Source: Methylotetracoccus sp.
GTDB lineage: Bacteria > Pseudomonadota > Gammaproteobacteria > Methylococcales > Methylococcaceae
DNA: 6,289 nt
Assembly: GCA_025458755.1 (NCBI GenBank)
Contig: JALORT010000142.1
Location: 1 to 6,289 of the forward strand
Direction: 5' to 3'
The translations under genes were made by a program, and so were the position numbers. Positions within the stretch are counted from its first letter, which is position 1. Each line of letters opens with the position of its first letter. Below the pieces are notes generated by a model. That model searched no databases. It was not told the DNA's origin and saw only the letters and a list, made by a program, of their open reading frames with translations. Positions 1 through 4,977 of this stretch are shown in pieces.

Positions 1-158
1 CGAACACCCCCTTCGTGCTGCGGCTGGACGGTGCCCCCGCCCTGCGTGTGGGACAGGGAATTCACGTCGCCATCCGCTCCGGCGGTGTCATCTGGTTCGA
101 CGAGCAAGGCTTGGCGCTGGAACTTTCGCCGCCGTCGTCATCTTCGCCTTCTCCGTAA
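1..158 (+). CDS. C-terminal end of a protein, probably an ABC transporter ATP-binding subunit (MalK/UgpC type)
   Basis: Only the last 51 codons are present (frame starting at base 3, TAA at 156-158); the start lies outside the window. The visible tail contains VLRLDG, LRVGQGIHVAI and VIWFDEQG, followed by a short Ser/Pro-rich end. This pattern of a beta strand, a 'VG' turn, another strand and a hydrophobic-FD-x-x-G ending resembles the last strand of the OB-fold (TOBE) regulatory domain of sugar or glycerol-3-phosphate importer ATPases. The Walker motifs that would settle the family are off the window, so the assignment is inference from a weak C-terminal signature. The frame has strongly GC-ending codons and is probably genuine. 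A GGGCGC/GCGCCC stem (173-178/195-200) follows the stop but has no T-run. Confidence 0.45.
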   Translation, partial: NTPFVLRLDGAPALRVGQGIHVAIRSGGVIWFDEQGLALELSPPSSSSPSP

Positions 159-495
159 ACACGGGATGTCGCGGGCGCTTTGGGCCGGGTGACCGCGCCC
201 TGCAGATGAGGCAGTGTCCCGAAATGCTCGCTGCACGGTACCCGCGAAAGGAGTTCAGCGCCCTTTCATCGTAAGGCATTCGTCAAATGCGAAGCGGAAT
301 TCTCTTCGGACCCGGGGGACGCGGCACCCATGTGGCTAGGGTCCGGTGATCGCCGCTCCGGTCCGGGAGCACACCTTTCCCAACCAGGTGAGCTCATCTG
401 CCAGGAGGGAAAGCTGCGGCGATAAACCCGTGATGCGCTGGACCGGGAAGTGGCCTTAATCAGGCTAGCTGGTGTCGGACGGTAACGCCCTGAAA
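159..495. other. Gene-poor intergenic stretch with several complementary segments
   Basis: No frame here looks coding. Directly visible complementary segments are: GCATT/AATGC at 276-280/286-290; CGGACCC/GGGTCCG at 307-313/339-345; ATCGCCGC/GCGGCGAT at 349-356/416-423; CCGGTCC/GGACCGG at 358-364/440-446; CTTTCCC/GGGAAAG at 375-381/407-413, enclosing the near-palindrome CAGGTGAGCTCATCTG (386-401). The 349-356 and 358-364 pairings interleave, so they would form a pseudoknot or be alternatives. The density of pairing suggests a structured RNA, but it does not match the SRP, RNase P, 6S or tmRNA cores as I know them, and I see no good promoter. It lies downstream of the minus-strand tRNA-Ser and downstream of the plus-strand gene at 1-158. 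Confidence 0.3.
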
Positions 496-588
496 TGGCG
501 GAGAGAGAGGGATTCGAACCCTCGATGGGCGTTTAAGACCCATACTCCCTTAGCAGGGGAGCGCCTTCAGCCACTCGGCCATCTCTCC
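496..588 (-). tRNA. serV: tRNA-Ser (anticodon GCU)
   Basis: Read on the minus strand, the 7-bp acceptor stem GGAGAGA/TCTCTCC (582-588 with 500-506) closes a class II tRNA. The anticodon arm is CTCCC-CTGCTAA-GGGAG (545-561) with anticodon GCU at 552-554, which reads AGC/AGU serine codons. A long variable arm follows, then a T arm containing GGTTCGAATCC, a G discriminator and an encoded CCA (496-498). The 93-nt length including CCA fits a serine tRNA. It lies 32 bases after the csrA stop on the same strand, the same order as csrA-serV in E. coli. The gap is short enough that co-transcription with csrA is plausible; I see no clear separate promoter or a T-run terminator. Confidence 0.97.
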
Positions 589-620
589 AAAAACCCACTG
601 AATTGCAGCCCAGCCGTCAG

Positions 621-818
621 TCACTGACTTTCGTCGCGGGATGCCTGGGACTGCTGTTCTTTTTTGATGCGTTCGTAGATTTCTTCGCGGTGCACCGAAA
701 CTTCCTTGGGCGCGTTCACACCGATCCGGACCTGGTTTCCCTTTACTCCGAGTACCGTCACGGTCACATCATCGCCGATCATCAGGGTCTCGCCGACCCT
801 ACGCGTAAGAATCAACAT
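621..818 (-). CDS. csrA: Carbon storage regulator CsrA (RNA-binding post-transcriptional regulator)
   Basis: The 65-residue product starts [10 protein letters not shown] and is almost identical to E. coli CsrA (61 residues) through [18 protein letters not shown]. CsrA is a cytoplasmic dimer that binds GGA-containing hairpins in mRNA leaders, usually blocking ribosome binding, and it governs carbon storage, motility and biofilm traits. The RNA-contacting residues known for the family, including L4 and R44, are present. The C-terminal tail ([15 protein letters not shown]) is slightly longer and variable, as is normal. The start at 818 is preferred over an in-frame ATG at 869, which would add 17 residues foreign to the family, because a good Shine-Dalgarno sequence lies just before 818. 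It is followed by tRNA-Ser, a conserved arrangement. The stop codon sits in the hairpin GTCAG-TGA-CTGAC (616-628). Confidence 0.98.
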   Translation of the reverse strand: MLILTRRVGETLMIGDDVTVTVLGVKGNQVRIGVNAPKEVSVHREEIYERIKKEQQSQASRDESQ

Positions 819-823
819 AGCTA

Positions 824-830
824 CTTCCTT
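824..830 (-). promoter_or_regulatory. Ribosome binding site of csrA (fixes the start)
   Basis: On the minus strand AAGGAAG lies 5 bases before the ATG at 818. It supports the 65-residue CsrA start over the longer frame from 869. Confidence 0.8.
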
Positions 831-892
831 TTCCGCCCAAAAGTTGGATTTACAGGCGACGCCCCCCAAGATCGATCACCGACCCGCCGCAT

Positions 893-922
893 GTCATATG
901 CTCGAGCTCGAAAGCATATCAA
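893..922 (-). promoter_or_regulatory. Candidate csrA promoter with an embedded palindrome
   Basis: Read on the minus strand, TTGATA (917-922) and TATGAC (893-898) are 18 bases apart and resemble sigma-70 -35 and -10 boxes, about 75 bases before the csrA start. The spacer and box edges form an inverted repeat: ATATGCT (896-902) and AGCATAT (913-919) flank the palindrome CGAGCTCG (903-910), with two extra A bases. An inverted repeat in this position could be an operator, or a cruciform or hairpin by chance. Only the sequence match is seen; promoter activity is inferred. Confidence 0.35.
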
Positions 923-1065
923 GTTTTGCGAACTCAATAAAGGAGTCGCTATTACGAGCAGCAATTCTCATTTTTTGACAGATCTGTCCCGCATGAACTG
1001 CTGGACAAAGCCCTGCCGCTTCGGTATGACAGCATGGGAGACCCACGAGCAACCAGGCGGCGACC

Positions 1066-1254
1066 TTGGCCTATCCGTTTCGAGAGCACAAATCGCACTT
1101 GACGTTCGACGACCTGGTCGGCGACTTGCGGGACCTGATGCGGGGTTTTCCGGACAAGCGCACGGGGCGCAACATCAAGTACCCCATGGAAGACGTGGCG
1201 GTAGCGGCGTTTTCGGTGTTCTTCACCCAAAGTCCATCGTTTCGTACCCATCAG
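1066..1254 (+). pseudogene. N-terminal fragment of an insertion-sequence transposase
   Basis: The frame (open from about 1030, possible TTG start at 1066) gives about 63 residues, including REHKSHLTFDDLVGDLRD, FPDKRTGRNIKYPMEDVA and AFSVFFTQSPSF. From memory of the family, 'PD(K/H)RTG-N--Y-MED---AAFSVFFTQSPSF--(H/Y)Q' is the usual N-terminal block of transposases several hundred residues long; the exact IS family is not certain. After HQ at about 1254 the similarity stops and the frame continues as Arg/Pro/Ser-rich nonsense. The catalytic acidic residues, which lie further on in such enzymes, are absent, so it cannot be active. No terminal inverted repeats could be paired around it. It is a relic of an insertion between csrA and the genes to the right. 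Confidence 0.65.
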
Positions 1255-1466
1255 ACCGTTCGGCCCGACACCCGGAATCGCCGCCGTGGTCGCCATGCTC
1301 GCTCCGATCAGCGCCTGGGACCAAGATCGCTCGCTTGGTTTGCCGCAGCGGCATTAAACTCTTCGTTTCGGTCGCGAGTTGCTTGGCAGCCTGGATTTCC
1401 GACGGTTCATGTCGGGCGCTGCGTCCCATACCCGCCTCTCCTAGACCAGTCGAGGCTGCAGCATCC

Positions 1467-1667
1467 ATGGCCATCTCTAAGACTGCAACTTGGAATTACG
1501 GTGACAGCAATGACTACATCAATGAGTCCGGCGACTCCTTGTCCAAGATCGCCCAACAGTTCTATGAGGATGCCAGTCAGTATGCGAAGATCGTCAATGC
1601 GAACCGCGAAGCGATTAAGGGTGCCAACCCGATCTTCCTGGGACAGAAGAGCCGCGTTCGGGCCTGA
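1467..1667 (+). CDS. LysM-only small protein, possibly a truncated LysM protein
   Basis: The frame encodes 66 residues from ATG 1467 to TGA 1665-1667. Residues 17-66 form one LysM domain: YINESGDSLSKIAQQFY, then ASQYAKIVNANREAI, ending LGQKSRVRA. The family consensus is Y-V-x-GD-L--IA---YG-----I---N---I-----I-PGQ-L-IP, so the domain is recognisable but worn, with S and R replacing the usual L and P near the end. LysM domains bind N-acetylglucosamine-containing glycans such as peptidoglycan. The closest architecture I know is the C-terminal half of YgaU/Kbp, which carries a BON domain before LysM; that part and any signal peptide are missing here. The ribosome binding site is weak (GAGG, 11 bases upstream). 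It lies right after the rearrangement scar, so it may be the surviving end of a larger gene. The ATG could also just be the first methionine of the remnant. Confidence 0.55.
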   Translation: MAISKTATWNYGDSNDYINESGDSLSKIAQQFYEDASQYAKIVNANREAIKGANPIFLGQKSRVRA

Positions 1668-1672
1668 TGCGG

Positions 1673-1700
1673 TTGTTTGCTCGAGGCGGTGCTCTATAAT
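1673..1700 (+). promoter_or_regulatory. Sigma-70-type promoter
   Basis: TTGTTT (1673-1678) and a perfect TATAAT (1695-1700) are separated by 16 bases, pointing right. Transcription would start near 1707, about 230 bases before the next gene at 1941. This is the best promoter match noticed in the window. The transcript would begin within or just before a run of hairpins. Confidence 0.5.
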
Positions 1701-1783
1701 CTGATCCGCGTTTGGTAGTGGCGGATTCGGTCAGCTTGGCTGACGCGACCGGCCGTTGCAGCAGACCTTGACCGGTCAGGGTC
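1701..1783 (+). repeat. Cluster of inverted repeats downstream of the promoter (leader or small RNA)
   Basis: Three inverted repeats follow the TATAAT box: ATCCGC/GCGGAT (1704-1709/1721-1726); GTCAGC-TTG-GCTGAC (1730-1744, perfect 6-bp stem); and a 20-base near-palindrome GACC-TTGACCGGTCAG-GGTC (1764-1783) with one mismatched pair. None is followed by a T-run, so these are not standard intrinsic terminators. They could shape a long 5' leader of the gene at 1941, form a small RNA, or be binding sites. Between 1784 and 1940 nothing else is recognised. Confidence 0.35.
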
Positions 1784-1940
1784 CGACGTCTGGCTTGGGC
1801 GCCGGATTGGGCGCGCTCCGGCGCCCACGCCGCTCGACGGGCCGGCACGCCGGCAAAATAGCCTCCGATGACAGGCATAGTCTCGCCGTGCACTGCCATC
1901 GACGCCGTGGATTGTTGGCGCAGCGGGAGCGAGGTTTACC

Positions 1941-2276
1941 ATGGCAGACCATGGCGAGTGGACTAGAAAGGGCGCGACACTGAGCGATGTCACCGCGAAA
2001 GCGGAGTACGGCGTGACGGAAGAATTCATCCTCCAGGGTATCCGGGATGGTCGACTGGAATACCGCGATGGCGCGATTTGGGGCAACCCGTATTTGCGAC
2101 TTCTGCGAAGCCAGCTCGAGGCGTATATCGCAGCGGAGCTCGGCGAGGACTATCTGCAGCGTTCCACCCACGAGACGGAGCTGCGGCAGGTCACGAGGGA
2201 GATCGCCAAGCTGAACAAGAAGCTGAAGGCATTGCAGGACCGCAAGAAGGCGTTGGAAGCCGCGCTCGGCGGGTGA
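1941..2276 (+). CDS. Small protein of unknown function with excisionase-like HTH and coiled-coil tail
   Basis: The product has 111 residues. I do not recognise a named family with confidence. Residues about 18-62 (TAKAEYGVTEEFILQGIRDG, then RLEYRDGAIWGNPYLRLLRSQLEAYI) resemble the MerR/excisionase winged-helix pattern in which a helix-turn-helix is followed by 'I--GrL-yr' and a final helix with 'R-Ele-yi'. Residues about 75-109 are rich in Glu, Lys and Leu in a heptad-like order (LRQVTREIAKLNKKLKALQD), predicting a coiled coil and probably dimerisation. No signal peptide or membrane segment is seen. GAGG (1931-1934) lies 6 bases before the ATG, a good ribosome binding site, and an apparent promoter lies at 1673-1700. 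A small DNA-binding or DNA-architecture protein is the inference; it could instead be a structural adaptor. Confidence 0.75.
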   Translation: MADHGEWTRKGATLSDVTAKAEYGVTEEFILQGIRDGRLEYRDGAIWGNPYLRLLRSQLEAYIAAELGEDYLQRSTHETELRQVTREIAKLNKKLKALQDRKKALEAALGG

Positions 2277-2718
2277 CCGGACCCCTCGGCTCAAACTGAA
2301 TGATCATCGATGTCCCACCGGAAGCACCGCGCCCTGGGTCCCAGGCGGTAGCGCATGACGCGTGAGGGAAGGCTGCAGCCGGCCAGGACCACTGCGTGGG
2401 CCCGGATTGATGCCGGGAAGAACCCGGTGCAGACTATTCCGCTGGTGCGCGGTCGATGCCCTGTGCGCCCCGTGACCGGACTTCGCAGGCTGGGCCTGGT
2501 GATCGATGACGTGCGCGAGAAGCAGGTCAGGGCAACGCTGGACGCTCGTACCCTTCCGCGGAGCCGCGATGGAAAGCCGTGGTCGAAATCTGCGTTGGCG
2601 TTGACGAACGGGCCCGTAGCGGGCAGGGAGTAGCATCACATCACAACAATCCGCCGCGCGGGATCAATGTCCAAATACAGCGGATATAACTGGGATCCAC
2701 CAAAACAGGACGCCCGTC
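2277..2718. other. Stretch without a recognised gene
   Basis: A nearly symmetric segment CGCCCTGGGTCCCAGGCG occurs at 2330-2347. A 92-codon plus-strand frame (2355-2633) and a 111-codon minus-strand frame (2304-2639) overlap each other, and neither has a ribosome binding site or a recognised motif. TATAAC at 2685-2690 could be a -10 box for msrP, but no good -35 box precedes it. Confidence 0.4.
2355..2633 (+). CDS. Doubtful hypothetical protein
   Basis: The frame gives 92 residues with mostly G/C third positions, which is the main reason to mention it. It is rich in Arg. The part [20 protein letters not shown] followed by [16 protein letters not shown] faintly recalls the 'lN-rgiptprGk-Ws-ssv' stretch of the recombinase domain in large serine recombinases, but the match is too short to name. 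There is no Shine-Dalgarno sequence before the ATG. It may be a gene fragment, a spurious frame, or a real small gene. Confidence 0.22.
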   Translation: MTREGRLQPARTTAWARIDAGKNPVQTIPLVRGRCPVRPVTGLRRLGLVIDDVREKQVRATLDARTLPRSRDGKPWSKSALALTNGPVAGRE

Positions 2719-3651
2719 ATGTTGATCAAAAAACCGGCTGACATTCGCCCCTCGGAAATCACCCCGCCCGACCTGTTTCGTCAGCGGCGGCGGTTGCTGG
2801 AGCTCGCGACCGCGGCCTCCGTTGGTACGCTGCTTTCCGGCGCCGTCCGGGCGGGCGAGAAACTGACCGGAGTCAGGGCCAGCGCCTACCGCGCGGAGGA
2901 TGAGCCGACGCCTTTCGAGGACGTGACCCGCTACAACAATTTCTACGAGTTCGGCACCAGCAAGGAAGCGCCGGCGAAAGCGGCCAGCAGAATGAAGACA
3001 CGCGCATGGACCGTTGTCGTCGACGGCGAGGTGACGAACCCGCAGACCTACGCGATCGACGATCTTTTGAAGCTGGCGCCGCTAGAGGACCGGATCTACC
3101 GTCTGCGCTGCGTCGAGGCCTGGTCGATGGTCATCCCGTGGGTGGGATTGCCCCTCGCGGAGGTTCTGAAGCGGGCCGAACCGACCGGTAATGCGAAGTT
3201 TGTCGAGTTCACCACCTTGCTCGATCCGAACCAGATGCCGGGTCAGCGCTCCGACGTCCTCGACTGGCCGTATGTCGAAGGACTGCGGATCGACGAGGCA
3301 ATGCACCCGCTGACCATTCTGGCCGTGGGATTGTACGGCGAAGTGCTGCCCCATCAGAACGGCGCGCCGATCCGGCTGGTGGTGCCGTGGAAATACGGGT
3401 TTAAGAGCGCCAAGTCGATCGTCCGGATTCGTCTGGTCGAACAACAGCCGGCATCGACTTGGATGCGAGCCGCTCCACGCGAGTACGGGTTCTACGCCAA
3501 TGTGAATCCCGAGGTCGATCACCCGCGCTGGAGCCAGGCGAAGGAACGCCGGATCGGCGATTTCTTCAAGCGCCCCACCTTGCCTTTCAACGGCTATGGC
3601 GAACAGGTGGCCAAACTTTACAGCGGCATGAATTTGCGTAAGTTCTTCTGA
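2719..3651 (+). CDS. msrP: Periplasmic methionine sulfoxide reductase catalytic subunit MsrP (YedY)
   Basis: The 310-residue product matches E. coli MsrP (334 residues) along its length. MsrP reduces free-standing and protein-bound methionine sulfoxide in the periplasm, repairing proteins oxidised by hypochlorous acid and similar agents, using a molybdopterin cofactor. A Tat signal is visible: the arginines of RQRRRLLEL (residues 21-29), a hydrophobic stretch, and a likely cleavage after VRA (residue 45). The core has YNNFYEFG (72-79), then [11 protein letters not shown] (127-137) where C131 corresponds to the molybdenum-ligating cysteine, [15 protein letters not shown] (185-199), [13 protein letters not shown] (223-235), and [20 protein letters not shown] (255-274). 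AGGA lies 8 bases before the ATG. In other genomes it is paired with msrQ, the haem-containing membrane subunit that delivers electrons; here only a remnant follows. Confidence 0.97.
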   Translation: MLIKKPADIRPSEITPPDLFRQRRRLLELATAASVGTLLSGAVRAGEKLTGVRASAYRAEDEPTPFEDVTRYNNFYEFGTSKEAPAKAASRMKTRAWTVVVDGEVTNPQTYAIDDLLKLAPLEDRIYRLRCVEAWSMVIPWVGLPLAEVLKRAEPTGNAKFVEFTTLLDPNQMPGQRSDVLDWPYVEGLRIDEAMHPLTILAVGLYGEVLPHQNGAPIRLVVPWKYGFKSAKSIVRIRLVEQQPASTWMRAAPREYGFYANVNPEVDHPRWSQAKERRIGDFFKRPTLPFNGYGEQVAKLYSGMNLRKFF

Positions 3652-3657
3652 AACGCC

Positions 3658-3846
3658 ATGGCCTTCTCGCCACTCGACGGGAAAATGCTGGCCTGGTTGA
3701 AAGGTACTGTTTTTCTGTTCCCGCTGATGCTGGTCAACGTGCGCCGAAGGCGGGGAGCCGATGAAGCGCAGCATCGGCGCCGCGTTTGCTTAATAATGAA
3801 GGCGGGATGGGTTTTCCAGAACGCCAGCGCGGAGCAGTGGTCATGA
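3658..3846 (+). pseudogene. msrQ: Truncated msrQ remnant (62 codons) overlapping glk
   Basis: The frame begins 6 bases after the msrP stop, where msrQ normally starts. Its first 28 residues (MAFSPLDGKMLAWLKGTVFL then FPLMLVNV) resemble the start of MsrQ, in which a short basic leader with WLK precedes the first transmembrane helix. After that the sequence becomes RRRRGADEAQHRRR and never recovers the remaining five helices or the haem-ligating histidines of the roughly 200-residue family. The frame ends at TGA 3844-3846, overlapping the glk start as ATGA. I infer a deletion that removed most of msrQ. The alternative is a small, unrelated, single-pass membrane protein coupled to glk. There is no separate ribosome binding site before 3658. 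A hairpin GCCGATG/CATCGGC lies inside (3757-3763/3772-3778). Confidence 0.5.
3831..3834 (+). promoter_or_regulatory. Ribosome binding site of glk (fixes the start)
   Basis: GGAG lies 8 bases before ATG 3843 and selects that codon over upstream in-frame TTG 3786 and ATG 3807, which would add 19 or 12 residues not seen in glucokinases. Confidence 0.65.
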
Positions 3847-4868
3847 TTCTTGCGGGAGATATCGGTGGAACGAAGACGGTGCTGGCTCTGTACCGCCCGG
3901 ACGATCGGCTGGGTGAGCCTTACCGGATGCAGAGATATGCCAGCGCCGAGTATGCCGGCCTGGAGCCAATCGTCGCCGAATTTCTCGCTTCAGCCGGTGC
4001 AACGCCGCGATGTGCCGCATTCGGTGTCGCTGGTCCGGTGGTCGCGCGCCGCGTCGAAACGACCAATTTGCCGTGGACGATCGATGCTGCGGAGATGGAG
4101 GTGGGTTTCGGTATCCCACGAGTCGACCTTCTGAATGATCTGCAGGCGACCGCGGCTGCCGTGCCGCATCTCCAAGCGACCGATGTCGTTACGCTTCACC
4201 CGGGGAAGGCGGAGGCGGCAGCGGCAGGCGTGATCGCAGTGGTCGCTCCTGGCACCGGGCTCGGCATAGCCTTTCTGGTGCCGACCGAAGGCGGCCATGA
4301 CGCGTTCCCGACCGAAGGCGGACACATGTCCTTCGGACCCTGCACCGCGGTGGAGTCCGACTTGCTGCTGTTTTTGCGCCAACGTTTCGGCCACGTCAGT
4401 TATGAGCGGATCGCTTCGGGCAGCGGTTTGCCGAATATCTATGACTTCTTGCTGACCACCGGCCGCTACCCAGTGCCGACTTGGTTGAGCGACGCATTGG
4501 CCGTCGCCGCGGATCGGACGCCGGTGATCGTCGAGGCAGCGCTCGGGCAGCGTGCCGAGATCTGTGTTGCCACACTGGATCTGTTCGTGCATGTGTTGGG
4601 CGGTGTGGTCGGGAGCGCCGCCCTGCTGTTGATGCCGACCGGGGGTATCTATCTCGGCGGAGGCATACCGCCGCGCCTCCTTGCCCGGTTGCGGCAGGCG
4701 GATTTCCTCGAAGCGATTCATGCCAAGGGCCGTTCTCGCGCGGTGTTGCAACGAATCCCGATCCACGTGATGCTCGATGCGGAAGCGGCGCTGCACGGTG
4801 CGGTGTGGCATGCCCGGAAAGTCGTGGCGGAAGCGCCGGCCGGGGAGGGCAGACCTCGCCGTGCGTGA
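3843..4868 (+). CDS. glk: Glucokinase (bacterial Glk family)
   Basis: The 341-residue product phosphorylates glucose with ATP to glucose-6-phosphate in the cytoplasm, feeding glycolysis, the Entner-Doudoroff and pentose phosphate routes. It follows E. coli Glk (321 residues) in order: the phosphate loop GDIGGTK (5-11), AAFGVAGPV (58-66), TNLPWTI (74-80), LLNDLQA (96-102) with D99 as the catalytic base, APGTGLGIAFLV (135-146), the sugar-binding EGGH (158-161), GHVSYERIASGSGLPNIY (about 183-200), and IYLGGGIPPR near residue 300. It is the GlkA type rather than the ROK type, as it lacks the ROK zinc-binding cysteine motif. The last 15 residues are Ala/Gly/Arg-rich and variable. Its start overlaps the stop of the msrQ remnant, so translation may be coupled and transcription may come from msrP. 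A CGCGGAG/CTCCGCG stem (4872-4878/4893-4899) follows the stop but has no T-run. Confidence 0.95.
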   Translation: MILAGDIGGTKTVLALYRPDDRLGEPYRMQRYASAEYAGLEPIVAEFLASAGATPRCAAFGVAGPVVARRVETTNLPWTIDAAEMEVGFGIPRVDLLNDLQATAAAVPHLQATDVVTLHPGKAEAAAAGVIAVVAPGTGLGIAFLVPTEGGHDAFPTEGGHMSFGPCTAVESDLLLFLRQRFGHVSYERIASGSGLPNIYDFLLTTGRYPVPTWLSDALAVAADRTPVIVEAALGQRAEICVATLDLFVHVLGGVVGSAALLLMPTGGIYLGGGIPPRLLARLRQADFLEAIHAKGRSRAVLQRIPIHVMLDAEAALHGAVWHARKVVAEAPAGEGRPRRA

Positions 4869-4977
4869 TGACGCGGAGATGCTGATGTGGGACTCCGCGC
4901 CGGGTCCAACCCCAGAGCAGGCACCCGCATCTAGACCCGCGTTGCAAGAGTGGCAGTGATGCCGTTCGCCGTCGCGC

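Larger units (their letters stand above)
819..1466. other. csrA upstream region and rearrangement scar
   Basis: Apart from the csrA leader and promoter (819-922) and the transposase fragment (1066-1254), no recognisable gene is seen. A perfect palindrome GACAGATCTGTC lies at 977-988, next to a T-run on its left. Positions 1255-1466 contain open frames on both strands (for example 1223-1474 minus), but none resembles a known protein. A short plus-strand stretch at about 1258-1359 reads as hydrophobic (PGIAAVVAMLAPISAW) before a TAA and could be debris of a membrane protein. The whole looks like sequence assembled by insertion and deletion. Confidence 0.4.

Noticed and set aside
300..480. CsrB/RsmZ-type sponge RNA, prompted by the GGA-rich sequence near csrA
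   Set aside because: The GGA motifs do not sit regularly in hairpin loops, and no GacA-type upstream site or good promoter was seen. Kept only as a remark in the structured-RNA finding.
300..480. SRP RNA, RNase P RNA or a known riboswitch
   Set aside because: None of the conserved core sequences of these RNAs as I know them could be found on either strand.
977..988. Palindrome GACAGATCTGTC as an insertion sequence end or terminator
   Set aside because: A 12-base palindrome with no spacer cannot form a long stem, and no matching partner end was found near the transposase fragment.
603..1667. A 354-codon plus-strand frame spanning the csrA region to the LysM domain
   Set aside because: Its first part is antisense to csrA and its middle is unlike any protein; only the end from 1467 is a recognisable LysM domain.
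2355..2633. Serine recombinase fragment
   Set aside because: The resemblance is limited to about 20 residues with no catalytic motif.
3082..3774. A 230-codon minus-strand frame opposite msrP
   Set aside because: Antisense shadow of msrP, with no recognisable motifs.
3757..3778. Intrinsic terminator after msrP (GCCGATG/CATCGGC stem)
   Set aside because: No T-run follows the stem, and it lies inside the msrQ remnant frame.
3990..4811. A 273-codon minus-strand frame opposite glk
   Set aside because: It is the antisense shadow of a clear glucokinase and is rich in His, Arg and Gln, typical of high-GC shadow frames.
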